Shown: positions 9,281 to 17,875 of the stretch, piece by piece
Position numbering within the stretch: position 1 is the stretch's first letter
Layout: every line of letters begins with the position of its first letter
Assembly: GCA_022827265.1 (NCBI GenBank)
Contig: JAJDTF010000131.1
Location: 112,630 to 176,629, forward strand
Length of the DNA stretch: 64,000 bases
Reading direction: 5' to 3'
Source: Acidimicrobiia bacterium
GTDB lineage: Bacteria; Actinomycetota; Acidimicrobiia; Acidimicrobiales; Poriferisodalaceae
Notes under the pieces: model-generated
Database searches by the model: none
What the model was told of the DNA's origin: nothing
Seen by the model: the letters and a program-made list of their open reading frames with translations, nothing else
Translations under genes and position numbers: made by a program

Positions 9281-11103
9281 TGGGCGCGGGCATGCGAACC
9301 GATTACTGCGGGCGGCTGAGCCGCGCCGACATCGGCAGGGACGTCACCGTGTGCGGCTGGGTCTCCCGGCGCCGCGAGCATGGCGAGCACCTCGCCTTCG
9401 TCGACCTGCGCGACCGCACCGGCATCGTGCAGTGCGTCGTGGACCACGCCCACGATCTGCGCTCGGAATACGTGCTGGCGGTGACCGGCACCGTGCGTGA
9501 GCGACCGGAAGACACCGCCAATCCCGACCTGGCCACCGGCGAGATCGAGATCGGCGATGCGACCGTCGAGGTGCTGTCGCGCTCGGAGCCGCCGCCGTTC
9601 CAGATAGACGGCCGCACCGAGGTCGACGAGATGCTGCGCATTCGCCATCGCTACCTCGACCTGCGGAACCCCCGCATGCACTCGAACCTGGTGCACCGGG
9701 CACGTGTGAACGCAGCGATCCGCCGCTCGATGGAAGCGGCGGAGTTCATCGAGGTCGAGACACCGACGCTGGTGGCCTCGACCCCGGAGGGCGCCCGCGA
9801 CTTCGTGGTGCCCAGCCGCCTGCATCAGGGCCGCTTCTACGCACTGCCGCAGAGCCCCCAGCTGTTCAAGCAGCTCTGCATGGTGGGCGGCATCGACCGC
9901 TACTACCAGATCGCTCGCTGCCTGCGGGACGAGGACCTGCGGGCCGACCGGCAGTTCGAGTTCACCCAGCTCGACCTCGAGATGAGCTTCGCCAGCGGTG
10001 CCGAAGTGCGGGCCGTGATCAGCGAGGCAGTGGCAGAGGCAGCCGCCGAGATCACCGGCGTGCGCCCTGCGGCGATGGGAGAGATCACCTGGCACGAGGC
10101 GATCGACCGCTACGGGTCGGACAAGCCCGACCTGCGCTTCGGGCTCGAGCTGACCGAGCTCACCGATCTGTTCGCCGAGACCGGCTTCAACGCGTTCAAG
10201 GCGCCTGCGGTTCGGGGCATCCGTGTGCCGGGCGGGGGCGACATCAGCCGCAACGCAGTCGACGATCTCACCAAGCAGTGCCAGCGCTGGGGCGCCAAGG
10301 GACTCGTGTGGATGAGGGTCGCTGCCGGCGACCCGCTGGCCGACGGCGCCCGCAGCGCCGCGGGGGGACGGCTGGCCGTCACCTCGCCGGTCGCGAAGTT
10401 CATGTCCGACGCCGAGATCGACGGCGTGCTGGGGCGGCTCGGCGCCGAGCCGGGGGACATGTGCTACCTGGTGGCCGACACCTGGCGGCGGGCCAGCGGG
10501 GTGCTCGGTCTGCTGCGGCTGGAGCTGGGCCGCCCGCCGGTGAACGAGGGCGGCTTGCACTTCCTGTGGGTGGTCGACTTCCCGCTGTTCGAGGATGTGA
10601 GCGCCGACGGACTGCCGGTCCCTGCGCACCACCCCTTCACGATGCCCCATGCCGACGATCTCGATGTGGTCGCGGCAGCGTCGGCGCGCATGGCGTCGGG
10701 CGGCGGCTTCGACGCTGACACGCTGCTCGGCGTGCGTTCGCAGGCGTACGACCTGGTGCTGAACGGCTGGGAGCTGGGCTCGGGCAGCGTCCGGATACAT
10801 CGGGGCGACATCCAGCAGCAGGTGTTCGATCTGCTGGGCATCGACCCCGCCGCAGCGCAGGAACGATTCGGGTTCCTGCTCGACGCGTTCCGCTATGGCG
10901 CGCCGCCGCATGCGGGCTTTGCGTTCGGCATCGACCGCCTGGCGGCTCTGCTGTGCGGCGAGGAGAACATCCGCGAGGTCATTGCGTTTCCCAAGAGCCA
11001 GTCCGGAGCAGATCCGCTCACCAACGCCCCGTCTGCGATCTCCGACGTCCAGCTCGAAGAACTCGGCCTCGCGATCGTCGCTGACGATGAGGAACCCTCG
11101 TGA
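9280..11103 (+). CDS. aspS: Aspartyl-tRNA synthetase
   Basis: Charges tRNA-Asp (and possibly tRNA-Asn, if this organism uses the amidotransferase route; not decidable here). N-terminal OB-fold anticodon domain with RRREHGEHLAFVDLRDRTG, class II core with LPQSPQLFKQLCMV and CLRDEDLRADRQFEFTQLD, bacterial-type GAD insertion, and motif 3 GFAFGIDRLAALL near residue 546. About 607 residues is normal for bacterial AspRS. The start is chosen at ATG 9280, nine bases after GGAAGG. GTG 9277 and ATG 9292 are alternatives, and homologues usually begin near the latter. Its TGA overlaps the next GTG, so hisS-aspS-11100 form one unit. Confidence 0.95.
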   Translation: MGAGMRTDYCGRLSRADIGRDVTVCGWVSRRREHGEHLAFVDLRDRTGIVQCVVDHAHDLRSEYVLAVTGTVRERPEDTANPDLATGEIEIGDATVEVLSRSEPPPFQIDGRTEVDEMLRIRHRYLDLRNPRMHSNLVHRARVNAAIRRSMEAAEFIEVETPTLVASTPEGARDFVVPSRLHQGRFYALPQSPQLFKQLCMVGGIDRYYQIARCLRDEDLRADRQFEFTQLDLEMSFASGAEVRAVISEAVAEAAAEITGVRPAAMGEITWHEAIDRYGSDKPDLRFGLELTELTDLFAETGFNAFKAPAVRGIRVPGGGDISRNAVDDLTKQCQRWGAKGLVWMRVAAGDPLADGARSAAGGRLAVTSPVAKFMSDAEIDGVLGRLGAEPGDMCYLVADTWRRASGVLGLLRLELGRPPVNEGGLHFLWVVDFPLFEDVSADGLPVPAHHPFTMPHADDLDVVAAASARMASGGGFDADTLLGVRSQAYDLVLNGWELGSGSVRIHRGDIQQQVFDLLGIDPAAAQERFGFLLDAFRYGAPPHAGFAFGIDRLAALLCGEENIREVIAFPKSQSGADPLTNAPSAISDVQLEELGLAIVADDEEPS

Positions 11104-11483
11104 GCAGCGGCGACCTCGCAGCCGTGGTCGTCACGGTCTGCGTCGTCGTGGCGCTGGTGGCGCTGATCGCGGTGCTCACCCAGGCGTTCGCCCTGATGCG
11201 GGAATTGCGCCGCAAGCTGGAGGACTTCGACGCCAAGGTCGGGCCGGCGCTGGGCCAGCTGGCAGACACCGCCGAGATGGCGCAGACCGAGATCGGCCGG
11301 CTGCGCGACCTGCTGAACGTGGCGCAGAAGGTCGCCGGACTGGCCGAGTCTGCCGGTGCGGCCACTGCCCGAGCCGCCTCGGCACCTGTCGACAAAGTCA
11401 GGTCGGCCTTTTCTGTCTTGAAGGACCGTCTCGGCGACTCGGAGCGCGACACTGCTGCGAGCGGCGACACGGGGGAGCGCTGA
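11100..11483 (+). CDS. Small DUF948-like membrane-anchored coiled-coil protein
   Basis: A 127-residue protein with one N-terminal membrane helix (about 8-30, Val/Ala/Leu-rich) and a helical, heptad-like region that follows (MRELRRKLEDFDAKVG onwards). A polar tail ends it. This layout is that of DUF948-type proteins often found between tRNA synthetase genes and alaS in actinobacteria; function unknown. GTG 11100 overlaps the aspS stop (GTGA), showing translational coupling. Confidence 0.75.
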   Translation: MSSGDLAAVVVTVCVVVALVALIAVLTQAFALMRELRRKLEDFDAKVGPALGQLADTAEMAQTEIGRLRDLLNVAQKVAGLAESAGAATARAASAPVDKVRSAFSVLKDRLGDSERDTAASGDTGER

Positions 11484-11484
11484 G

Positions 11485-11754
11485 GTGTTCAAGCGACTGA
11501 GGTGGCTGACGTTGGGCGCGGGCCTGGGTGCCGGCGCCTCGCTGTGGGTGCAGCGACGGCTGCGCTCGTTGCTGGACCGCTACGCCCCGGTGCGGGGAAC
11601 GGCCAACGTGCTGGGCACAGCACGCCAGATGCGCCGCGACCTCCGATCGGCGTGGCGTGACGGCAAACGCCAGATGAACGACGCCGAACAGCGCCTGCGC
11701 GACGAACGAGACCGCCGCTGGGCCGAGCGCCGCCACCGCGGCGAAGCCGCCTGA
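11485..11754 (+). CDS. Small basic membrane-associated protein
   Basis: An 89-residue protein beginning MFKRLRWLTLGAGLGAG, a short hydrophobic Gly/Ala-rich segment, then a strongly basic helical tail rich in Arg, Glu and Asp (AEQRLRDERDRRWAERRH). It starts at GTG 11485, just after the stop of the coiled-coil gene, and is probably in the same operon. Small proteins of this shape accompany the DUF948-like gene in related genomes; I infer a shared envelope role but no reaction. Confidence 0.65.
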   Translation: MFKRLRWLTLGAGLGAGASLWVQRRLRSLLDRYAPVRGTANVLGTARQMRRDLRSAWRDGKRQMNDAEQRLRDERDRRWAERRHRGEAA

Positions 11755-11766
11755 GCTGTCAGCTCC

Positions 11767-11925
11767 TCAAGTCGCGGTGGAGGCTGGCTCAGAAGCTGGG
11801 AACGGTGTGCTGCGCTCCGTAGCAAAGATCCGGTCGAGTTCTTCCGCGGTGAATTCGTGGCGTTCGAATTCCTCGGAGATCCTCAAGCACTCTTCGTCGG
11901 TGAGTTCGTCGTGGGTGTCGGTCAT
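11767..11925 (-). CDS. Candidate antitoxin (52 aa, acidic)
   Basis: A 52-residue acidic protein (MTDTHDELTDEECLRISEEF) that starts at ATG 11925 and overlaps the stop of the upstream small toxin-like gene by 4 bp (ATGA). Size, acidity and coupling fit the antitoxin of a type II toxin-antitoxin pair, here encoded downstream of the toxin. It has no visible DNA-binding motif. The identification rests on context. Confidence 0.55.
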   Translation of the reverse strand: MTDTHDELTDEECLRISEEFERHEFTAEELDRIFATERSTPFPASEPASTAT

Positions 11926-12173
11926 GGCCCTCGTTTCCTCAAGTAGGCGGCCAAGACCGGTCTCAGCCGCATCGCATGGATGATGGTGACGTCCTTCTGG
12001 CCCCGACGATAGATGACCTCGAGCAGATTGCCTGCACGGTCGGGTCCGATGCACAGCTCCCGCGAAGTCTCGCCGTGGGGGTCGAGATCGAAGAATCGCA
12101 CGGCGAATTCCCATGCGTGCTCGATGTCTTCGACGGTGACGCCGTGGCGCCGGGCCGAGCTGCGTATGCGCAT
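11922..12173 (-). CDS. Candidate small toxin of a toxin-antitoxin pair
   Basis: An 83-residue protein (start RIRSSARRHGVTVEDIEHA, core NLLEVIYRRGQKDVTIIHAM, end RPVLAAYL). The pattern of an N-terminal RRHGV helix, a central LLEVIY strand and the IIHAM strand is that of small BrnT/RelE-like toxins paired with short acidic antitoxins, which cut mRNA; the exact family is uncertain. ATG 12173 lies 6 nt behind TAGAGT in a strikingly AT-rich stretch, suggesting a leaderless, regulated promoter. It was placed between the aspS group and alaS, in the opposite direction to both. Confidence 0.6.
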   Translation of the reverse strand: MRIRSSARRHGVTVEDIEHAWEFAVRFFDLDPHGETSRELCIGPDRAGNLLEVIYRRGQKDVTIIHAMRLRPVLAAYLRKRGP

Positions 12174-12179
12174 ACTCGG

Positions 12180-12185
12180 ACTCTA
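12180..12185 (-). promoter_or_regulatory. Candidate -10 box for the toxin-antitoxin unit
   Basis: TAGAGT on the minus strand ends 6 nt before the toxin ATG. It lies at the edge of an AT-rich patch at 12180-12230, very different from the surrounding GC-rich DNA. The patch has imperfect inverted TATA-type repeats that could be an operator for the antitoxin. Confidence 0.4.
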
Positions 12186-12280
12186 TATCATGTATATTCA
12201 TATATTAACAGTATTTTTCGTCCGTAGAGATCAGAAGCGGCAGATTTGGAGCGGCCATGGAGGCCGCGAAGGCCCCTCGG

Positions 12281-12286
12281 TATCCT
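12281..12286 (+). promoter_or_regulatory. Candidate -10 box that decides the alaS start
   Basis: TATCCT ends 6 nt before GTG 12293, where alanyl-tRNA synthetase homology begins. This favours leaderless translation from 12293 rather than ATG 12257. Confidence 0.4.
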
Positions 12287-12292
12287 CTGGGG

Positions 12293-14974
12293 GTGCGCGC
12301 TGGGGAATTGCGTGAGGCGTTCAGTTCGTTTTGGGCGGAACGGGGACATGAGGTCCGCGCCTCCGCGAGCCTGATCCCGCACGAGCCCTCGCTGCTGTTC
12401 ACGGTGGCGGGCATGGTGCCGTTCATGCCGTACTTCCTCGGCGAGGAGGTGCCGCCGACGCGCCGCATGGTCACCATCCAGAAATGTGTCCGCGCAGGCG
12501 GCAAGCACAACGACCTCGACGACATCGGCCGCACCAACCGGCACTTCACGTTCTTCGAGATGATGGGCAACTTCAGCTTCGGCGACTATTTCAAGGCTGA
12601 AGCCATCCCGTGGGCGTGGGAATTCGTCACCGAGGTGCTCGGACTCGAGCGGGAGAAGCTGTGGGTGACGGTGCACGTCAGCGACGACGATGCAGCCGAG
12701 ATCTGGCAGACCTCTGTCGGTATCCCACCTGAGCGCATCCAGCGTCTCGACAAGGACAACTGGTGGGCCGCAGGCGATGTGGGACCGTGCGGGCCTTGCA
12801 GCGAGATCTTCTACGACCTCGGACCCGAACTGGGCGAAGGCGGGGGACCGGCGCACGGCGGCGAAGACCGCTTCGTCGAGATCTGGAACCTGGTGTTCAT
12901 GCAGTTCGCGGCCGACGGCACCGGCGACATGACTCCGCTCGAAGCCCCCGGCATCGACACGGGTGCCGGCCTCGAGCGGATCCTGGCGGTGCTGCAGGGG
13001 GTGCCCGCAGCGTGGGACATCGACCTGTTCGCGCCGCTGCTGGCCGAGGCCGAGCGCATCTGCGGCAAGACGTACGGTGACGATCCCGAGGCCGATGTCT
13101 CGATGCGCATCTTCGCCGACCATGCCCGCACCACGGCGATGCTCATCTCCGACGGCGTCTTCCCTTCCAACGAAGACCGCGGCTATGTGCTGCGTCGCAT
13201 CATCCGCCGCGCCGTGCGGCACGCCTGGGTGCTGGGCGTCACCGACGTCGTGATGCCGCGGCTCGTAGAGATCGTGGTGGACGTGATGGGCGATCACTAC
13301 ACCGACCTGGTCAAGAATCGACAGTTCATCGCCGACGTCGTGGCCCGCGAGGAGGAGCGTTTTCGGGCCACCCTCGCTGCGGGCCAGAAGATCCTGGACG
13401 AAGCCATAGCAGATTGCTTGAGGCGCTTTGCGAGTGGCAGTTTTCAGGAACACGAACTTCGGGATCTGCTGATCGGTCCGCCTGGCCCAGTACTCGATGG
13501 TGAGGTCGCCTTCCTGCTCCACGACACACACGGCTTTCCGGTTGAGCTCACCGAGGAGATACTCGCTGAACACCCAAAGAAGCTCAGGCTCGGTCGTCAT
13601 AGTTTCGAGGCCGCCATGGAACGCCAGCGTGAGCGAGCACGGGCCGGCCGGGCAGGCGGCCCGACGTTCGCGGACGAGCGCTACCGGGAGATCCTGGCGC
13701 AGTTCGGCCCCACAGACTTCGTGCGCGACGCACCGGCCGTGGCTGACGCCCGGGTGCTCGCCACCTTCGACATACCTCCCGGCGACGGGCAGGACGGTGA
13801 CGGCCCGAGCGGCGATCTGGTCGAGGTGTTCCTCGATCGCACGCCCTTCTACGCCGAGAGCGGCGGGCAGATCGGCGATATCGGCACCATCACCGGTCCC
13901 GACGGCAGCATCGAGGTGCTCGACTGCACGTACGCACTCGCCGACCTGCATCGCCACATCGGGCGTGTCGTCGGCGGCGGCGTCGAGGTCGGATCGCTGG
14001 TGACTGCGGCGATCGACGACGAACGCCGGGCGGCGATACGGCGCAACCACACGGGAACCCACATCTTGCACTGGGCACTGCGCGAGGTGCTGGGCGACCA
14101 CGTCAAGCAGGCGGGCTCGCTGGTGGCGCCCGATCGCTTGCGCTTCGACTTCAGCCATTACGAGGCGGTCAGCCGCGACCAGCTGCGCGAGATCGAGCGC
14201 GCTGCGAACGCCGAGATCATCGCCAATGGCCGCTGCCGCCACTACGAGACCTCGATGAGCCAAGCGCAGGCCATCGGCGCCATCGCCTTCTTCGGCGACA
14301 AGTACGGCGACGTGGTGCGGGTGCTCGAAGCCGGCGAGCACTCGACTGAGCTGTGCGGCGGCACCCACGTGGCTGCGCTCGGCGATATCGGGCACCTGCG
14401 CATCGTCTCGGAAGCGAGCATCGGCTCGAACATGCGCCGCATCGAAGCGGTCACGGGTCTCGCGACTGTCGATCGGCTGGCCGACGCCGAAGACACGCTG
14501 GACTCGCTGGCGGGGATGCTGAATGCACAGCCCGACGAGATCGCCTCAGCGGTGCAGCGACGACTGGACGAGACCAAGGAACTGCGCCGCCAGGTGCGAG
14601 ACCTGCAGCGCTCCATGGCCACGTCACGCGCCGGAGAGCTGGCGGCCGGGGCCGATGACGGCGTCGTTGTGGCCGATCTCGGCGAACTGGAACGGGACTC
14701 GCTGCGGGATTTGGCAGTGTCGGTGCGCGACCGCGTCGGCATCCGCGCCGTGGTGCTGGCCTCTGTGCCGGCTGCCGGGGGAGTGGCGCTGGTTGCCGCG
14801 GTGGATCCCGGCGGCGATCTGTCTGCGGGCGATCTGCTGCGCGACGCGGCCCGCACCGTCGGCGGCGGCTTCGGCGCCAAGGGCGACCCTCCGCTCGTCG
14901 TGGCCGGCGGCCGCAACCCTGACGGCATCGGCGAGGCCCTGGCCCAGGCCCGAGCGGCAGCACTCGGGACATGA
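12293..14974 (+). CDS. alaS: Alanyl-tRNA synthetase
   Basis: Charges tRNA-Ala and edits Ser/Gly mischarging. The class II core starts with ELREAFSSFWAERGH and has SLLFTVAGMVPFMPYF, KCVRAGGKHNDLDDIG and GNFSFGDYFK. The editing domain has HTGTHILH (His586) and CGGTHVAALGDIG with the zinc ligands. A C-terminal DHHA1-type domain (GGGFGAKGDPPLVVAGG) ends the protein. I place the start at GTG 12293 because family members begin there and a TATCCT box lies just upstream; ATG 12257 would add 12 residues. In actinobacteria alaS, ruvX, mltG and aroE are normally consecutive. Here aroE is displaced by the defence island. Confidence 0.95.
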   Translation: MRAGELREAFSSFWAERGHEVRASASLIPHEPSLLFTVAGMVPFMPYFLGEEVPPTRRMVTIQKCVRAGGKHNDLDDIGRTNRHFTFFEMMGNFSFGDYFKAEAIPWAWEFVTEVLGLEREKLWVTVHVSDDDAAEIWQTSVGIPPERIQRLDKDNWWAAGDVGPCGPCSEIFYDLGPELGEGGGPAHGGEDRFVEIWNLVFMQFAADGTGDMTPLEAPGIDTGAGLERILAVLQGVPAAWDIDLFAPLLAEAERICGKTYGDDPEADVSMRIFADHARTTAMLISDGVFPSNEDRGYVLRRIIRRAVRHAWVLGVTDVVMPRLVEIVVDVMGDHYTDLVKNRQFIADVVAREEERFRATLAAGQKILDEAIADCLRRFASGSFQEHELRDLLIGPPGPVLDGEVAFLLHDTHGFPVELTEEILAEHPKKLRLGRHSFEAAMERQRERARAGRAGGPTFADERYREILAQFGPTDFVRDAPAVADARVLATFDIPPGDGQDGDGPSGDLVEVFLDRTPFYAESGGQIGDIGTITGPDGSIEVLDCTYALADLHRHIGRVVGGGVEVGSLVTAAIDDERRAAIRRNHTGTHILHWALREVLGDHVKQAGSLVAPDRLRFDFSHYEAVSRDQLREIERAANAEIIANGRCRHYETSMSQAQAIGAIAFFGDKYGDVVRVLEAGEHSTELCGGTHVAALGDIGHLRIVSEASIGSNMRRIEAVTGLATVDRLADAEDTLDSLAGMLNAQPDEIASAVQRRLDETKELRRQVRDLQRSMATSRAGELAAGADDGVVVADLGELERDSLRDLAVSVRDRVGIRAVVLASVPAAGGVALVAAVDPGGDLSAGDLLRDAARTVGGGFGAKGDPPLVVAGGRNPDGIGEALAQARAAALGT

Positions 14975-15018
14975 GACGGCGCGCGGGCAGGTTCGCCTTC
15001 CCGTCGCATCGGCGCTTA

Positions 15019-15086
15019 TTTCCCGCTCTTGTTCCCAGTCTCGATTCGATACGGGCTCACGGGCCGCTCGGGCCACGGCTTCGCCT
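15019..15086. repeat. Dispersed intergenic repeat, copy A
   Basis: Lies in the alaS-ruvX gap. It shares two blocks with copy B at 52581-52633: the 15-nt TTTCCCGCTCTTGTT, and a 31-nt block from CTCACGGGCC to GGCTTCGCCT that is identical in both. The spacing between blocks is 22 nt here and 7 nt in copy B. Both copies are between housekeeping genes in the same orientation relative to the downstream gene. Confidence 0.75.
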
Positions 15087-15116
15087 GCCGGCTCAGCCTC
15101 CGGGGCGCCGGGCCCG

Positions 15117-15533
15117 ATGATGCGGGCTGTCGGCGTGGATCTCGGCTCGGTGCGCATCGGCGTGGCCATTGCGCCGGCTGATGCTGCGGTGGCAGTGCCA
15201 TATGAGGTCCTCGAACGCAGTGGCGAGCGTGCCCGAGACCACGAAGCACTCGCAGGCATGGTCGCTGACGTGGGTGCGGAGGTGGTCGTGATCGGCATGC
15301 CGACCTCGCTCGACGGCAGCGAAGGACCGGCTGCGGTGGGCGTGCGAGCCGAGGCCGACGAGATAGCGGCGGCACTCGATGTGCCGGTGGTCTTGCACGA
15401 CGAGCGCTACACGACCGTGAGCGCGGAGCGCATCCTCGCCGACCAAGGCGTGCGCGGCCCCGCTCGCCGCAAGGTCATCGACAAGGTGGCGGCCGCGGTC
15501 ATCCTGCAGTCGTGGCTCGACGCACGTGCCTGA
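15117..15533 (+). CDS. ruvX: RuvX/YqgF Holliday-junction resolvase-like nuclease
   Basis: A 138-residue RNase H-fold protein: VGVDLGSVRIGVA at the start, VVIGMPTSLDGSEGP in the middle, then HDERYTTVSAE and DKVAAAVILQSWLD. The conserved Asp residues of the RuvC-like site are present. Family members are implicated in Holliday-junction resolution and 16S rRNA 5' processing. Two ATG codons in tandem (15117 and 15120) are both possible starts. It overlaps mltG by 8 bp. Confidence 0.9.
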   Translation: MMRAVGVDLGSVRIGVAIAPADAAVAVPYEVLERSGERARDHEALAGMVADVGAEVVVIGMPTSLDGSEGPAAVGVRAEADEIAAALDVPVVLHDERYTTVSAERILADQGVRGPARRKVIDKVAAAVILQSWLDARA

Positions 15534-17004
15534 TCGCAGCACCGACATTGAGTCGACCGCTGCTGGTCACGCAGCGGAGGCGGACTCTGGGACGGCGACG
15601 CGTGGTGACGCCGCGGCGCGTGAAGCAGATGCGCTGCGCCGACGCTCGAGCTCTGGGAAGGCTTCGACGCGGCTGCCGGCGCCGGTGCGCACGCTGGCCG
15701 CGCGAGTAGCCGACATTGCGGGCCTGCTGCCCCGCCGGGATGCGCCCGGACAAGAACCGGGTCTCGCGACTGCGGCACCCGGTGTCGAAGTGGGCTCGCG
15801 GGCGGCGCCAGCGACGGCTAGCCGTTCGGCTACAGATGCGGCAGATCGCCAAGTGCAGCTGCTCCCACCGGTCGGCGGGCCTCCTGCTGCGCCGGTGCAG
15901 GGTCGCCGCGGCGTCGACTTCGAGGTGGTCAGCACCCGGCGCGGGCCTGGCACCTGGGGGGCGTTGCTGTTCCTGATCGTGCTGGGCGCCGTCGCTTGGA
16001 CGTCGGGCAGCCGGGCGTACCGGTGGGTGCAAGAGCAGCTCGATCCGCCGGGCGAGCCCGGTGCCGAGATCGTGCTGAGTCTGCCGCGAGGCTCGAGCAC
16101 AGCAAGCATCTCCGACCTGCTCGCGGCCGAGGGCGTCATTGCGAGTTCGCAGGCGTACGAGTGGTACGTCCGCCTGCGGGGCGGCCCCGCATTCCAGGCC
16201 GGGGAGTACACGTTCCAAGCCAACTCGTCGGTATGGGAGACCATGGCTGTGCTCGAAGCAGGGCCGAGCCGCGTCGCCCAAGCTCCCCAGCAGCCCCTCA
16301 CGATCCCCGAAGGCCGGACCATCGCCCAGATAGCGGAACAGCTCGACGAGACGGAGGGCCTGAGCTTCGGCGGCCCGCAGTTCGTCGAAGCCCTGCGCAG
16401 CCAGCCGGTGCTGTCGCTGGTGGCACCCGTGCCGCGTTCGCTTCCCGACGGTGTGTTCGAGCCTGCCGAGGGGCAGGTGTTCGCCGACACGTACTTCTTC
16501 GACGCACGCACCAGCGCCGAGCAGCTTGTGGCGCAGATGACCGAACGCCTCGACGAGGTGCTCGCCGAGCTGGGATACGACGACGCTCCGAGACGCGTCG
16601 GCCTCACGCCCTACGAGGCGCTGATCGTGGCCAGCCTCGTGGAACGCGAGGCCCAGACGCCCGAGGACCGGGCGAAGGTGGCCCGTGTCATCTACAACCG
16701 GCTCGCCCGAGGCTGGTCGCTCGGACTCGATGTGACCGTGTTGTATGCAGTGGGCGGGGAGGAGCTGACCGCCGAGACGCTGGCGGTGAACTCCCCGTAC
16801 AACACCCGTGTGCTTGTGGGCCTGCCGCCCACGCCGATTGCAGCTCCGGCCCGCTCATCGCTCGAAGCGGCGCTGAATCCCGCCGAGGGACCGTGGATGT
16901 TCTTCGTGGTGACCTCGCTCGATGGAGAGATCTCGTTCTCGGAGACCGACGAGGAGTTCCAGCGCGACAAGGCGGTGTGCATCGAGATCGGCCTGTGCAA
17001 CTGA
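15526..17004 (+). CDS. mltG: Endolytic murein transglycosylase MltG
   Basis: Cuts nascent peptidoglycan strands and sets glycan length at the membrane. The 492 residues start with about 140 disordered Ala/Arg/Pro-rich cytoplasmic residues. One membrane helix follows at about 144-163, then a LysM-like subdomain and the YceG catalytic domain with Glu373 in IVASLVEREAQ, GLDVTVLYAVG and NSPYNTRV. The long N-terminal tail is typical of actinobacterial members. GTG 15526 lies inside the end of ruvX, so it is translationally coupled. It is the last backbone gene before the defence island. Confidence 0.93.
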   Translation: MPDRSTDIESTAAGHAAEADSGTATRGDAAAREADALRRRSSSGKASTRLPAPVRTLAARVADIAGLLPRRDAPGQEPGLATAAPGVEVGSRAAPATASRSATDAADRQVQLLPPVGGPPAAPVQGRRGVDFEVVSTRRGPGTWGALLFLIVLGAVAWTSGSRAYRWVQEQLDPPGEPGAEIVLSLPRGSSTASISDLLAAEGVIASSQAYEWYVRLRGGPAFQAGEYTFQANSSVWETMAVLEAGPSRVAQAPQQPLTIPEGRTIAQIAEQLDETEGLSFGGPQFVEALRSQPVLSLVAPVPRSLPDGVFEPAEGQVFADTYFFDARTSAEQLVAQMTERLDEVLAELGYDDAPRRVGLTPYEALIVASLVEREAQTPEDRAKVARVIYNRLARGWSLGLDVTVLYAVGGEELTAETLAVNSPYNTRVLVGLPPTPIAAPARSSLEAALNPAEGPWMFFVVTSLDGEISFSETDEEFQRDKAVCIEIGLCN

Positions 17005-17026
17005 CGCGTGGCGAAGGCCACCTGGG

Positions 17027-17043
17027 CGAGTCGTGCCGACTCG
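17027..17043. terminator. Hairpin between convergent mltG and restriction genes
   Basis: A perfect 7-bp inverted repeat, CGAGTCG and CGACTCG with loop TGC, sits in the 88-bp gap between convergent genes. It has no T-run, so a terminator role is only suggested by position. Confidence 0.3.
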
Positions 17044-17092
17044 TGCAATGGAGATGGTCGAGTTCTTCTTGCCTTGCCACTTGCACGCGCCT

Positions 17093-17875
17093 TCATCTTG
17101 AGAGGCGGTGGTTGCCGAGGTCCCATTCTTCGTGGATCGCGCATGCCGAGAGCTTGATTTGCTTGACCGTCACCTTCGCGTCCGATCTGTCCAACGAAAC
17201 GCGGGCCGCGACGGGGTCCCCTTGGAAGGAACAGTCCAGCGTTGGACCGTCGGCTTCGAAGTCTGCTTGAGGCAATGACTGCATCGATTCGAAGATCGCG
17301 CTCGGTATCTCGACCAGTTGGTAGCAGTGCGGGATCGACTGCGGATCATCACGGAACGCTCGGAGCATCACGATGGCATCGACAGCGGCGCAGTACTCCT
17401 CGAAGAGGCCCAACGTCTTGATCCTGCGATCCCGTGCCGACCGCACGTCTTGGATCCATGCGGCCTCAGTGAGCTTCGAGATGTGAACCGTCGACTTCGA
17501 CAGCCGCTGAGCGGCCGTCGACTTCAAGGAGAGCCTTCTGTCACGACCGTCAGATGCCTGCACGGTCACGTCGACGAAGCGTCGTGTCGCCGATGCCGGT
17601 GGATCGACGCTCCAGCCCACAGCTTCGCAAGCATCCCGGAATGCGTTTTCGAAACCCGTTTCCTTGAGCGCGTCGACAGCCAGTCCGTGGTGAGCAGAAA
17701 CCAGCAGCCCGAAGTACTCGATCCAGTCCGGCTCCGCAGTGATCCAAGTCGGCCGGGAAGCAGAACCTTGAGCTTGGGGAGGATCGGAGAGCGAGTCGAC
17801 CATGCGTGCGACGAAGCGAACACCCATGGGCGAGAGATAATCGATCTTGCGCCTCAGGGACTCGCTGCCGTTCAT
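17093..17875 (-). CDS. Putative type II restriction endonuclease
   Basis: A 260-residue protein encoded immediately after a DNA methyltransferase, with a 4-bp ATGA overlap; that arrangement is the main reason for the call. No known restriction-enzyme family is obvious to me. Residues in the middle read RRFVDVTVQ, a short loop, then RRLSLKSTAA. This resembles a PD-(D/E)XK core (Asp, then a strand ending in Lys) with Ser in place of the usual Glu/Asp before Leu-Lys. The start is ATG 17875, chosen for the overlap. An alternative is an accessory protein of the methyltransferase. Confidence 0.65.
   Translation of the reverse strand: MNGSESLRRKIDYLSPMGVRFVARMVDSLSDPPQAQGSASRPTWITAEPDWIEYFGLLVSAHHGLAVDALKETGFENAFRDACEAVGWSVDPPASATRRFVDVTVQASDGRDRRLSLKSTAAQRLSKSTVHISKLTEAAWIQDVRSARDRRIKTLGLFEEYCAAVDAIVMLRAFRDDPQSIPHCYQLVEIPSAIFESMQSLPQADFEADGPTLDCSFQGDPVAARVSLDRSDAKVTVKQIKLSACAIHEEWDLGNHRLSR

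Noticed and set aside
8833..10911. 692-codon frame antisense to aspS
   Set aside because: Shadow of a well-conserved gene; composition typical of antisense frames in GC-rich DNA.
12188..14395. 735-codon frame antisense to alaS
   Set aside because: Overlaps conserved catalytic motifs of alaS; no homology of its own.
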